From contig NZ_CP070326.1 in NCBI RefSeq assembly GCF_016917755.1, forward strand, positions 8,246,001 to 8,310,000: a DNA stretch of 64,000 bases, in the 5' to 3' direction. The notes under the pieces are model-generated. The model did no database searches, was not told where the DNA came from, and was given only the letters and a program-made list of their open reading frames with translations. Positions within the stretch are counted from its first letter, which is position 1, and the number at the start of each line of letters is the position of its first letter. This DNA comes from Streptomyces noursei (GTDB lineage Bacteria; Actinomycetota; Actinomycetes; Streptomycetales; Streptomycetaceae). The translations under genes were made by a program, and so were the position numbers. Of this stretch, positions 16,379-24,540 are shown one piece after another.

Positions 16379-17643
16379 GGCACGCGCTGATCGACGTCAC
16401 GCCGCTGCGGGCGTCGCCGGCCTTCCGGCGGTTATGGGTCGGGCAGACGCTGTCCGGCTTCGGCGGCCAGATGACGGTCGTCGCCGTGATGTTCCAGGTG
16501 TGGCAGCTGACGCACAGCACCACGTGGACGGGTGCGGTCGCGCTGGCCCAGGCCGTACCGCTCATCGCACTCGGGCTCTTCGCCGGGACGCTCGTCGACC
16601 GTGTGGACCGGCGGCGGTTCTATGTGGCGATGACGGCGGGGCAAACCGTCTGTTCGGTGGTGCTGGCGGTGCAGGCGTACGTCGGCGGCGTGCCGGTCGG
16701 GGTGGTGGTGCTGCTGGTGGCCGTGCAGTCCTGTTGTGTGGCCGGGGGCGGGCCGGCGTCGAAGACGTTCGTTCCGGCCCTGTTGCCGCGGGAGCAGTTG
16801 GCGGCCGGTCTGGCGTTGCGGCGGATCTCCTTCCAGGGTGCGATGTTGGTCGGGCCGGCGGTGGCCGGACTGGTGTTGGGCACGTTGGGCGCCGGTGCCT
16901 GCTACACGATCGACGCGGTGAGTTTCGTCGCGGCGTTGTACGGGGCGCTCGGGTTGCCGATGCGGGTCGCAAAGGGGGAGGCGAGCGCCCGTCCGGGGCT
17001 GCGGGGCGTTCGGGACGGGCTGGCCTTCCTCGTCCGCACACCGGTCGTTCGCGGGGCGTTGCTGACGGATCTGGCGGCCACCGTGCTGTCCATGCCGATC
17101 AGTCTGTTTCCGCTGATCAATGCCGAGCGGTTCGGGGACAGTCCGCGCACGCTCGGCCTGTTCCTGTCCGCGATCGCGGTCGGCGGGGTCGGTGCGTCGC
17201 TCTTCTCCGGGACGTTCACCCGGAGTGCGCGACCCGCTCTGGCGATGCTCGGCTCCTCGGTGACCTGGGGACTTGCGCTGGCGCTCTGCGGCCTCGCGCC
17301 CAACAGGTGGCTGGGGCTGGCCTGTCTGGTCCTGGCGGGCGCGGCCGACACGGTCTCCGTGGTGTCCCGGAACACGCTCGTCCAGTCGCACACCCCGAAC
17401 GAGATGCTCGGGCGGGTCGGTGCGGCCGAGCAGATCGTGGGGCAGGCCGGCCCGGACCTCGGCAACATGCGGGGCGGGTTGGTGGCGGATGCGACGTCGG
17501 GCGTGGCGGCGTTGGTGAGTGGTGGGGTGTTGTGCGTGGGAGCCGTGGTGCTGGTGGGGCTCGTGACGCCGGGGTTGGGGTGGCGCTCCCGGGACTCCGC
17601 GGATGCGGCGCGGGGACGACGCGCGACGGCGGCCGGTTCGTGA
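16375..17643 (+). CDS. MFS exporter, EntS/MFS_3 type
   Basis: 422 residues with about twelve membrane helices. It starts RASPAFRRLWVGQTLSGFGGQ, and AGTLVDRVDRRRFYV is the loop 2-3 signature with the G...D-R-x-x-R-R pattern. MFS_3 members export enterobactin, macrolides and other hydrophobic compounds. ATG 16375 overlaps the MarR stop; an in-frame GTG lies two codons upstream. Codon 20 is TTA (16432-16434), a codon read only by the bldA tRNA in Streptomyces, so translation is probably restricted to late growth. The C-terminus is a basic tail. Confidence 0.9.
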   Translation: MRHALIDVTPLRASPAFRRLWVGQTLSGFGGQMTVVAVMFQVWQLTHSTTWTGAVALAQAVPLIALGLFAGTLVDRVDRRRFYVAMTAGQTVCSVVLAVQAYVGGVPVGVVVLLVAVQSCCVAGGGPASKTFVPALLPREQLAAGLALRRISFQGAMLVGPAVAGLVLGTLGAGACYTIDAVSFVAALYGALGLPMRVAKGEASARPGLRGVRDGLAFLVRTPVVRGALLTDLAATVLSMPISLFPLINAERFGDSPRTLGLFLSAIAVGGVGASLFSGTFTRSARPALAMLGSSVTWGLALALCGLAPNRWLGLACLVLAGAADTVSVVSRNTLVQSHTPNEMLGRVGAAEQIVGQAGPDLGNMRGGLVADATSGVAALVSGGVLCVGAVVLVGLVTPGLGWRSRDSADAARGRRATAAGS

Positions 17644-17768
17644 AGCTGCCGGGTTCCTCCTGGGAGCGGTCGGGGTCGGTTCGGGGTGAGGGTGGTGGCC
17701 GCCGCCGGATGCAGCGGGTGCATACTGCCCGTCGGCGCGACGCGATTTCCCGTATGTGAGGAGCAGTC

Positions 17769-18365
17769 ATGTCCGACCAGCCCACCACCGGGAAGGCGAC
17801 CTTCAAGGCCGTCTTCGAGGTGCGTCCGGACGTCCTGGAGCAGGCGCAGGCCCTTGCCGAGAAGTTCCAGTACGCGATCGCGCCGGCCACCGTCGACTTC
17901 GACTTCGGCGAGATCAGCCGGGCCGCGAGCGCCGTTCCCGACGGTGCCACCGTGAAGATCGTCCGGGGCTGGGGGCTCCAGGAGACCGCGCCCGTCGGCG
18001 TCATGGTGATGTCGCTCCGGGAGGCCGTCCGCCAGGCGCTGGGCCAGCCGTTCGGCAACCCCGCGTTCTGGGAGCGGGCCGAGGCCGCGCTCACCGAGGT
18101 CTTCGTCGACCTGGGTCGCCAGGAGGGCACCCACCTGTCCTTCTACGGTGACGCGCCCGACAGCACCGGCTACTACTACAACCTGCTGTTCGCGCTGCAC
18201 GACGAGGAGACCGAGGGCTTCGTCTACGCCGTCGCGTTCTGTGTGAACGTGACGATCGGCCTGAGTGCGGACAAGGCCGGTGCGCTCGCGATGGACGACG
18301 TCGCGCAGTGCGCGATCCGGGTCAACGCGATCACGGTGCGTCAGCCGGTGCGCCCGGCGGCCTGA
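17769..18365 (+). CDS. Cyt-like (type-2Aa cytolytic delta-endotoxin) family protein
   Basis: 198 residues resembling the core of Bacillus thuringiensis Cyt1/Cyt2 toxins by remembered pattern: LAEKFQYAIAPATVDFDFGE with SAVPDGATVKIVRGW and VMVMSLREAVRQALG match the Cyt2 layout (ANAFQGAID...LNFNF, NGIPNAAIVK, SVMVEQLKKIIQEVLG). FWERAEAALTEVFVDL, then GYYYNLLFALHDEETEG and AFCVNVTIG, match FWNSVEATI..., YYYNILFSIQNEDTG and FEVSV. Cyt proteins insert into membranes after N- and C-terminal processing. This protein has no signal peptide and short ends. Strong GAGGAG ribosome binding site. The gene is isolated, with a terminator hairpin six bases downstream. Role (defence, predation, lysis) is unknown. 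Confidence 0.75.
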   Translation: MSDQPTTGKATFKAVFEVRPDVLEQAQALAEKFQYAIAPATVDFDFGEISRAASAVPDGATVKIVRGWGLQETAPVGVMVMSLREAVRQALGQPFGNPAFWERAEAALTEVFVDLGRQEGTHLSFYGDAPDSTGYYYNLLFALHDEETEGFVYAVAFCVNVTIGLSADKAGALAMDDVAQCAIRVNAITVRQPVRPAA

Positions 18366-18370
18366 TGGCG

Positions 18371-18394
18371 GTGGTGGGGAGCGCTCCCCACCAC
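18371..18394. terminator. Bidirectional terminator hairpin
   Basis: A perfect 24-bp palindrome (arms GTGGTGGGGAGC and GCTCCCCACCAC) lies six bases after the Cyt-like gene and 69 bp from the stop of the convergent glycosyltransferase gene, so it can serve both. Confidence 0.7.
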
Positions 18395-18463
18395 GACCCG
18401 CGACCGCGGCGAGGACCGACGCCCCTCTGGGCGCGGCAGCTCGCCGTGGTCGGCGGGCCCGGG

Positions 18464-20281
18464 TCAGACCTCCAGGACGAGGTGGATGCCTTCGTAGGCG
18501 AGCCATTGGGCGTGGGTGTGGAGCCCGTAGCGGAGCTCCGTGACGGGCTTCCAGCCGGGTGGGGAGGGAGGCCAGGCGGCGGTCTCGGGGGTGGTGTGTG
18601 CGGCTTCCTCGGGCGGGGCGAGGGGGACGGGGCGGACGGCGGTGCGGATGGCCTCCGCCAACTCGGTGGCGGTGATCGAGGCGTCCGCCAGGCCGATCAC
18701 CGACTCCGGGGGCGGTGTGCGGAGCAGCAGTGACAGGGCGGTGACCAGGTCCCGGGTGTGCAGCGGGCGCAGTGTCTCGGCGGGGTCGTCGAGGGTCAGG
18801 GGGTAGCTGCGCAGGGCGTCCCAGACCAGGCGGCCGATGCGGGAGTCATGGGGGCAGCCGGGGCCGTAGAGGTCGCCCAGATGGAGGGTGAACTTCGTTG
18901 TGAGGGCGGGGAGTTCGAGGGTGAGGGTGGGGTTGGGGGAAGCGGTCGGCGGGAGGGCGAGGGGGGTCAGGTCCAGGAGAGCGTGCGGGGGGTGACCGCT
19001 CGGTCGTCGGGTCAGGGTGGTGACGTGGTGTCCGGCGTCCGTGAGTCCGCGGACGAGGTGTTCGCCGAGGGGGGTACCGGCGCCGCCGAGTAGCGCGACG
19101 CGGTGGGCGTCGGCTGGGTGGGCGTCGGTCGGCGTGGGGTGGGCCCGGCGGGGCGGTCGGGTCCGTTCGGCGGCGTCGCGGCCGGCGTCGAGGCCGGCCC
19201 GGGTGATCCGCGCCAGTTCGTCGCGCTGCTGCGCGATCCGCTCCTCCGCCTGGGCGTAGCTGATTCCGCCGGGGCCCACGGTGGCGAGCGCCTCGGCGAG
19301 CACGGCGGGGTCCGGTACGGCGTCCGGGCCCGGGGCGTCGCCGGGATCGCCCGTCGCCGGATCGCAGCGGAGTCCATCCTTCTGGTGGACGAATCCCATC
19401 GTGAAGGCGGTGAGCCAGGCTCCTCGCGCCGCCTCGGGGGTGGTGGCTTCGGCCATTCCCACGATGGCCGGTTGCTGCCTTCCGATACGGACGCCGGAGC
19501 CCTCCAGGTACTGCTCGCAGTCGAGGTGGAGCCAGCGGCCGGCGTCCGGGCCCCGGAGCGCGTGCGGGGCGCGTGCGTCGGCGGGCACTGTGCGTACCGC
19601 GCACTGCGCGACGCCCTGTTTGAAGAACGGGAGCACCCGCAGACCGGTCAGTCGTGCGCCTTCGCGCCCGGGAACATCCTGGGGCAGAAAGCACACCGAA
19701 CGGCGCGGTCCGCGGAACGCATTGCCGGAGATGCTGCCGTGGTCCTCGTGTTCGGCGAGGCTGGGCACCGAAACGTAGGACGGGATTCCATGCGCGCGTA
19801 AGTAGCGGTTCATCAGGATGTCGTCGGGCCAGCTGTCAAGATGGCGTCGCCCAAAAGCCGCGAAACCGGAGGCGACTTCCCTGGGGAGAATGATGGCGAC
19901 ACAGGGAAAGTACTCGTTGACGGCGCCCACCCACCGGGCGCCGGCCATGGCACCGAAACGCACCGCGGCGCCGTTCCGGGAGTCCCAGAGTGCGAAAAGC
20001 GCCAGCGCGGCGTCGGGCATCTCGGCAATCGCCATCCGGGCGCGTTCGAAAAACGTATCGGAAAGGATCATGTCGTCCTGGACGACGAGCTGGTGGGTGG
20101 CACCGTCCTCGATCGCCTCCCAGGCGCACAGCGCGGTCCGCAATACGGACGGTTTCCCGGCCGGGTCCGGGTCCATGACGACACGCAGGGCTCCGGGCGG
20201 CGCGGACCGTGCCAACCTTTCGGCGGCGGCCTGGCGTTGGGGATGGGTCATCACGGCCCCGCTCAATCGATAACGGGTCAT
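18464..20281 (-). CDS. Glycosyltransferase-like protein fused to an NAD-dependent epimerase-like (SDR) domain
   Basis: 605 residues from ATG 20281 (strong GGAGGAA ribosome binding site). Residues 1-300 parallel the protein encoded at 33071-34180: LSGAVMTHPQ, VVMDPDPAGKPSVLRTALCAWEA, LVVQDDMILSDTFF (acidic pair 69-70, a possible metal/nucleotide site) and ALFALWDSRNGAAVRFGAMAGARWVGAV. Such QDD-containing domains resemble procollagen/LPS-type glycosyltransferases; activity is inferred. After a charged linker the C-terminal 200 residues show HRVALLGGAGTPLGEHLVRGL (Rossmann) and LHLGDLYGPGCPHDSRIG, an SDR epimerase core shorter than usual and without an evident YxxxK. A TTA codon (19799-19801) suggests bldA control. 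Divergent from the epimerase gene. Confidence 0.65.
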   Translation of the reverse strand: MTRYRLSGAVMTHPQRQAAAERLARSAPPGALRVVMDPDPAGKPSVLRTALCAWEAIEDGATHQLVVQDDMILSDTFFERARMAIAEMPDAALALFALWDSRNGAAVRFGAMAGARWVGAVNEYFPCVAIILPREVASGFAAFGRRHLDSWPDDILMNRYLRAHGIPSYVSVPSLAEHEDHGSISGNAFRGPRRSVCFLPQDVPGREGARLTGLRVLPFFKQGVAQCAVRTVPADARAPHALRGPDAGRWLHLDCEQYLEGSGVRIGRQQPAIVGMAEATTPEAARGAWLTAFTMGFVHQKDGLRCDPATGDPGDAPGPDAVPDPAVLAEALATVGPGGISYAQAEERIAQQRDELARITRAGLDAGRDAAERTRPPRRAHPTPTDAHPADAHRVALLGGAGTPLGEHLVRGLTDAGHHVTTLTRRPSGHPPHALLDLTPLALPPTASPNPTLTLELPALTTKFTLHLGDLYGPGCPHDSRIGRLVWDALRSYPLTLDDPAETLRPLHTRDLVTALSLLLRTPPPESVIGLADASITATELAEAIRTAVRPVPLAPPEEAAHTTPETAAWPPSPPGWKPVTELRYGLHTHAQWLAYEGIHLVLEV

Positions 20282-20493
20282 CAATTCCTCCGGTTCTCCG
20301 TTTTCCCGGCCCGTCGGGCTTTTGCATCGCATCGGATGGATCCGGCACGTGAATCCGGACAGTACGGCGGTCCGCGCACGCGCCGCAAGACTGCCGAAAT
20401 GGCGCTCTGGCCACCGGAATCGACGACGGACATGCTGACCGCTGGCCCACGCCGGGCCGACTCGTGCGCTGTTATGTGGGAAGAGGGGGTTCC

Positions 20494-21633
20494 ATGCCCG
20501 GAACGGTGAACGGAAACGGGGACGTCGGAATGAATGGCAATGCGCGGGGTAATGGCGGTGCCGGAACGGGGAGTCCGGAGCCCGATGTCCACGGAGAATC
20601 GGTGGAGGCCCGGCTGGAGAAACTCCGGGATTCCCGGGTGGTGGTGACGGGCGGCGCCGGTCTGGTGGGCAGTCGGCTGGTCCGGCTGTTACGCCGGGCG
20701 GAGGCCGAGGTGACGATGCTGGACCGGCTGGACGCCTATCCGGACGCGGTGCACTCCTCGCTGTTCGGCGTCGACAGCCTCGGGGCGAAGTTGGTGGTCG
20801 GGGACGTCTGCGACCGCGAAGTGGTGCGCCGGGTGCTGGCCGGGGCCGACTATGTGGTGCACGCCGCGGCCTATGCCGATGTGGCCGCCTGCACCCGTCG
20901 GCCCGATATCGCGTTCCACGCGAACGTCCAGGGCACCCAGGTGGTGCTGGAGGAGGTCGCGGCGTCCGAGGTGCGGCGGCTGGTGCTGGTGTCGTCGGCG
21001 GCGGTGTACGGGAACGGCGATCCGTCCATACGGGGGCCGCAGGTCTTCCGCGAGGATCAGCGGCTGCTGCCGGTGTCGGTGTACGCCAACTCCAAGCTCT
21101 GGGCGGAGCACCAGGCCCGACTGCTGCTGAGTGGTCCGGACACCCCCGAGTACGCGGTGCTGCGGTACTTCTCCGTCTACGGCGATCCGCAGGTTCCCAA
21201 GCCCGGCAGCCACTCCTGGATGGTCGCCTGGCTGTCCATGCAGGCCCGGCTGGGCCGCCCGATGCGGCTCAACGGGGGCGGGGTCCAGGTGCGGGACCTC
21301 GTCCACGTCGACGACGTGGCGGCGGCCACCGCACTGGCCCTGGTGGAGGACGGGATGGCCGGGGCGACCGTCAACGTCGGTACGGGCGTGCCGACTTCGG
21401 TCCGCGAGGTCGGCGAACTGATCGCGCCGCACTTCCCGCGGGCGCACTTCGTCACCACTCCCCTGCCCGAGGGCGACCCGCTGGGCGGGTACGCGGCCAC
21501 CGAGCACTGCCGTGAACTGCTGCGCTGGCGGCCGCGGATCGACGTCCGGGCGGGCGTGGAGCGGTATGTGCGCTGGCTGTCCGCCACCCCGCACGCGGTG
21601 CCGAAGTGGCTGGCCGCCGAGGCCGCCGCATGA
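20494..21633 (+). CDS. NAD-dependent nucleotide-sugar epimerase/dehydratase (SDR)
   Basis: About 379 residues. The Rossmann motif is VVVTGGAGLVGSRLVRLL; VLVSSAAVYGNGD and SVYANSKLWAEH carry the Ser and Tyr-x-x-x-Lys catalytic residues; VLRYFSVYGDPQ and VRDLVHVDDVAAATALAL are typical of UDP-sugar 4-epimerases and dTDP-sugar dehydratases. The first 45 residues are a Gly/Asn-rich extension, so a later start at 20533 is possible. Codon 66 is TTA (20689-20691). It heads the rightward set with Nudix and GHMP kinase genes and probably modifies the activated sugar of the cluster product. Confidence 0.85.
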   Translation: MPGTVNGNGDVGMNGNARGNGGAGTGSPEPDVHGESVEARLEKLRDSRVVVTGGAGLVGSRLVRLLRRAEAEVTMLDRLDAYPDAVHSSLFGVDSLGAKLVVGDVCDREVVRRVLAGADYVVHAAAYADVAACTRRPDIAFHANVQGTQVVLEEVAASEVRRLVLVSSAAVYGNGDPSIRGPQVFREDQRLLPVSVYANSKLWAEHQARLLLSGPDTPEYAVLRYFSVYGDPQVPKPGSHSWMVAWLSMQARLGRPMRLNGGGVQVRDLVHVDDVAAATALALVEDGMAGATVNVGTGVPTSVREVGELIAPHFPRAHFVTTPLPEGDPLGGYAATEHCRELLRWRPRIDVRAGVERYVRWLSATPHAVPKWLAAEAAA

Positions 21634-21665
21634 CAATCTGCCCCCGTATATGCGGATAAGGCACG

Positions 21666-22178
21666 ATGAAAGGTGACACTCAGGTGAGTTATGTCGGCTC
21701 GTACTTGTGGGAGCTGCGGCAGAAGGTGGGCAGCCGGCCGCTGCTCGTGCCCGGCGCCCAGGTCCTGCTGCTGGACGCGGCCGGTCGGGGGCTGTTCCAG
21801 CAGCGCGCGGACACCGGCGTCTGGGAGCTGCCGGCCGGGGCGTGCGAGGAGGGCGACGACTTCGTCGGGACGGCCCGGCGGGAACTGGCGGAGGAGACCG
21901 GGCTGCACGTCGAGCGGGACGATCTGGAGGCGTTCGGCACGCTGTCCGACCCCGCGGTCCACACCCTGACCTATCCCAACGGCGACGTCACCCACTGCTT
22001 CGCGCTGTGTTTCGTCGCCCGCCGATGGTCCGGGGAGCTCTCCCCCGGACCGGACGAGGTGACCCGGGCCGGTTTCCGGGCTCTCGGGGATCCGCCGCGG
22101 CCGTTGCACCCACCCACCGCTGTGGTCCTGGAGATGTTCCGGGAGTTCAGCTCGACCGGAAGGTTCCAGGCCCGATGA
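21666..22178 (+). CDS. Nudix hydrolase
   Basis: 170 residues. The Nudix box is complete, GACEEGDDFVGTARRELAEETGL (G-x5-E-x7-RELAEETG), preceded by PLLVPGAQVLLLDAAGRGLFQQRADTG and W-E-L-P. Members hydrolyse NDP-linked compounds. In a sugar-handling operon it may recycle or clean up an NDP-sugar, or release a sugar phosphate. GTG 21684 is an alternative start with AAAGG upstream. The stop overlaps the GHMP kinase start (ATGA), so the two proteins are translationally coupled. Confidence 0.88.
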   Translation: MKGDTQVSYVGSYLWELRQKVGSRPLLVPGAQVLLLDAAGRGLFQQRADTGVWELPAGACEEGDDFVGTARRELAEETGLHVERDDLEAFGTLSDPAVHTLTYPNGDVTHCFALCFVARRWSGELSPGPDEVTRAGFRALGDPPRPLHPPTAVVLEMFREFSSTGRFQAR

Positions 22179-23227
22179 ACGCACCGACGAGGGCGTCCGG
22201 AGCGGAGGACGACACGGCGGCGCCGCTCGGCGGCCCGGCGGGACAGGCCGTGGTGCCCTGTCGGGCCTGCCTGTCCGGGGAGGACCTGGACTGGCTGGGC
22301 GGCCGGTCGGTCAGCCTGGCACTGGACCTGACGACCTCGGTCGCGGTGCGGCCGCCGAGCGCCCGGCCGCCCGCCGACGCGGCGCCGGACGGCGACGCCG
22401 GCGCCTGGGCGGGCGAGGTGTGGACGTTCCTGCGTCGGCGGCTGCCCGGCCTCGGCCCCCGTCCACCGGCCGTGACCGCGCGCAGCGAGGCACCGGCGGC
22501 CAGCGGGCTGTCGTCGTCGACGGCACTGATCGTGGCGCTGTTCCGGGCGTTCACCGAGGCCGCGGTGCCGGTGGCCGGGGACACCGGGGGCTGGTCGGTG
22601 CCCGCGCGGACGTTGGCGCAGTGGGCGTACGAGTTCGAGTTCGCGATCTTCAACGGCGGTGGTATGGACCACCTCGCGGTCATCGCCGGCGGGCTGTTGC
22701 TGCTCGACGGACGGACCACCGGGCTGCCGCAGATCGCGCAGCGAGCCGACTTCCCCGACGAGTGGGCGGTGGTCGTGCTCGACTCGGCGACCCGGAAGGA
22801 CACCAGCGACCACATCCGCTCGGTCCGCGCGCAGCTCGCCGCCGGGGACGCCCGGCTCGCCGCGTACCGCGAGCGGACCGACGCCGCCTCGGCCGCGGTG
22901 TGGGAGGCCGTGCGGGGCCGTGACCTGTCCGCCCTCGGCGTCGCGATGAGCCGGGCGCACCGGGCGATGCGGGACCTCCAGGGCATGTCCACGCCGCTGT
23001 TGGAGGAGCTGCGGTCACTGGCCCTGCGCGCCGCCGACCTGCCGCTGAAGCTCAGCGGGGCCGGCGGTGGCGGGGCGCTGGTCGGTGTCTGTCCGGCGGC
23101 CGACCAGGCGGAGGTGGTGGCGCGGCTGCGGCGGGCGCTCGGCCCGGCGCACCCCCGGACGCGGGTGATCCCGGCCCGGGCCGCGGCGGGCCTCGCGCCG
23201 GAGATCGCCGCGGCGCCGGCCCCGTAG
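22175..23227 (+). CDS. GHMP family sugar kinase
   Basis: 350 residues. GHMP motifs are present: APAASGLSSSTALIVALFRAF is the ATP-binding loop (P-x3-GLSSS), and LPLKLSGAGGGGALVGVCP the C-terminal GAGGGG motif. FEFAIFNGGGMDHLAVIAGG carries the motif-2 region with an acidic residue before the substrate pocket. Galactokinase, mevalonate kinase and sugar 1-kinase members use this fold. The neighbours argue for phosphorylation of a sugar or cyclitol, possibly one brought in by the ABC importer. It is convergent with the radical SAM gene. Confidence 0.85.
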   Translation: MNAPTRASGAEDDTAAPLGGPAGQAVVPCRACLSGEDLDWLGGRSVSLALDLTTSVAVRPPSARPPADAAPDGDAGAWAGEVWTFLRRRLPGLGPRPPAVTARSEAPAASGLSSSTALIVALFRAFTEAAVPVAGDTGGWSVPARTLAQWAYEFEFAIFNGGGMDHLAVIAGGLLLLDGRTTGLPQIAQRADFPDEWAVVVLDSATRKDTSDHIRSVRAQLAAGDARLAAYRERTDAASAAVWEAVRGRDLSALGVAMSRAHRAMRDLQGMSTPLLEELRSLALRAADLPLKLSGAGGGGALVGVCPAADQAEVVARLRRALGPAHPRTRVIPARAAAGLAPEIAAAPAP

Positions 23228-23234
23228 CCGGGGC
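23219..23234. terminator. Short hairpin at the GHMP kinase end
   Basis: GCCCCG-TAGC-CGGGGC forms a 6-bp stem spanning the GHMP kinase stop codon and lies 16 bp from the stop of the convergent radical SAM gene. Modest stability; a candidate only. Confidence 0.3.
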
Positions 23235-23249
23235 TGCCCTGCCCCGCCG

Positions 23250-24362
23250 CTAGATGAACGGGTCGTAGTCCGTGCCGGGTTCCGGTGCGGCCAGCGTTCC
23301 CGCCGCCGTTCCGGTCCCGATCCGGTCGAGTTCGAGGTTGGAGCGGTGGCGGGCGCAGTGGAAGCGGCAGTCCCGGCTGGGGTCGACGATGCCGCGGTCC
23401 GAGGTCCGCCAGATCTCGGGGAGGCGCTCGGTCACCGCGTCCCCGATCCGGGCCCCGGCGTTACCCCGGTGGTAGGAGCAGACGTAGACGCCGGACGGGG
23501 TCACCAGGGTCCGCAGCTCGGCGACCCGGCAGCGGTGGTAGTCCTTGTCCTGGACGGGCCCGACCCGGTTGCGCAGCGACGTCAGGGTCGAGGAGTTGAC
23601 GATCTCGAAGGCGTCGCCGGTCAAGACGGCGGCCTTGGCGAGCTGCTCCTCCACGGAGGCGAGGACCTCGTCCGGCACCTGGATGACGTGGTGTCCGTCG
23701 TCGAACATCGCCTTGGTCTCGAAGTAGTCGCAGCCGATGTCGTGGGCGAGTTCGGCCGCCTCCAGGACCTCGTGGTGGTTGCTGACGACGGTGCCGTCCG
23801 GCTCCTGGCGGCTCATCACGAGGAACGAGTAGCCCAGGGCGCCGCGCTTGGCCTCGGCCAGCAGCCGCATGTTGGCGATGACCTTGTCGAAGACGCTGCG
23901 GCCCTTGCGGTCGGGGCGGAAGCGCCGATAGGTCTCGCTGGTCCCGGCGTCGATGGACACCCGTACCCAGGAGGCGTAGGCGGCGAGTTCGGCCAGGTTC
24001 TGTTTGATCAGGGTGCCGTTGGTGACCACACCGATGGCGATGCCGGCCTCGCCCAGGACGCGTAGGACCTGGCGGGTGCCCCGGTGGGCGAGCGGTTCCC
24101 CGCCGCCTATCAGGACCACCGCCCGGACCTTCATCTCCACGAGTTCGCCGGCCAGTTCGGCGAGCCGTTCGGGGGTGAAGCGTCCTTGGTTGAGCAGCTT
24201 CCCGCTGATGCATTCGGGGCACGCCAGGTCGCAGAAGGTCGTCGGGTCCAGGTCCACGACCAGCGGGCCGCTGGAGCGGGTCCCGGTGGCGGCTTCGAGG
24301 ATCCGCGGCCAACCGGCCGGCTGGTACAGCTTGGACACCAGGTCGAGACGGTCGAACGTCAC
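23250..24362 (-). CDS. Radical SAM enzyme with C-terminal cysteine cluster
   Basis: 370 residues from GTG 24362 (AGGAG five bases upstream). The 4Fe-4S motif is CDLACPEC (C44, C48, C51, C-x3-C-x2-C). VLIGGGEPLAH is the GGE motif and VRVSIDAGTSETY a core strand. The last 90 residues hold more cysteines (YHRCRVAEL, YVCSYHRGN, SRDCRFHCARH), suggesting a SPASM or Twitch auxiliary cluster. Such enzymes include aminocyclitol dehydrogenases (BtrN-like), sugar epimerases and peptide-modifying maturases. No precursor peptide was seen nearby, and the sugar-gene context favours small-molecule oxidation or epimerisation. Last gene of the ABC importer unit. Confidence 0.85.
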   Translation of the reverse strand: MTFDRLDLVSKLYQPAGWPRILEAATGTRSSGPLVVDLDPTTFCDLACPECISGKLLNQGRFTPERLAELAGELVEMKVRAVVLIGGGEPLAHRGTRQVLRVLGEAGIAIGVVTNGTLIKQNLAELAAYASWVRVSIDAGTSETYRRFRPDRKGRSVFDKVIANMRLLAEAKRGALGYSFLVMSRQEPDGTVVSNHHEVLEAAELAHDIGCDYFETKAMFDDGHHVIQVPDEVLASVEEQLAKAAVLTGDAFEIVNSSTLTSLRNRVGPVQDKDYHRCRVAELRTLVTPSGVYVCSYHRGNAGARIGDAVTERLPEIWRTSDRGIVDPSRDCRFHCARHRSNLELDRIGTGTAAGTLAAPEPGTDYDPFI

Positions 24363-24540
24363 GTGTTCTCCTGCATTGTCGGAGGTTCCGTATACCGACG
24401 GACGTCGGTCCGCCGGTCGAGTGCGTGCGACATGGCTCTGGGGCGGCGTGCCCGGCGGGGCGGTCGTGCCGGGCGGCCGGGGCGCCCGGCGGCTCAGCGG
24501 CGGCCGGCCTGCGCGGGAGCGGCGTCCCGTCTTCGGCGGC

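Noticed and set aside
24394..24415. Inverted repeat CCGAC-GGAC-GTCGG upstream of the radical SAM gene as an operator
   Set aside because: Arms are only five bases and such GC-rich repeats are frequent by chance here.
23228..24540. Search for a RiPP precursor peptide beside the radical SAM gene
   Set aside because: No short ORF with a ribosome binding site and a plausible core was seen on either side; the neighbours are sugar genes.
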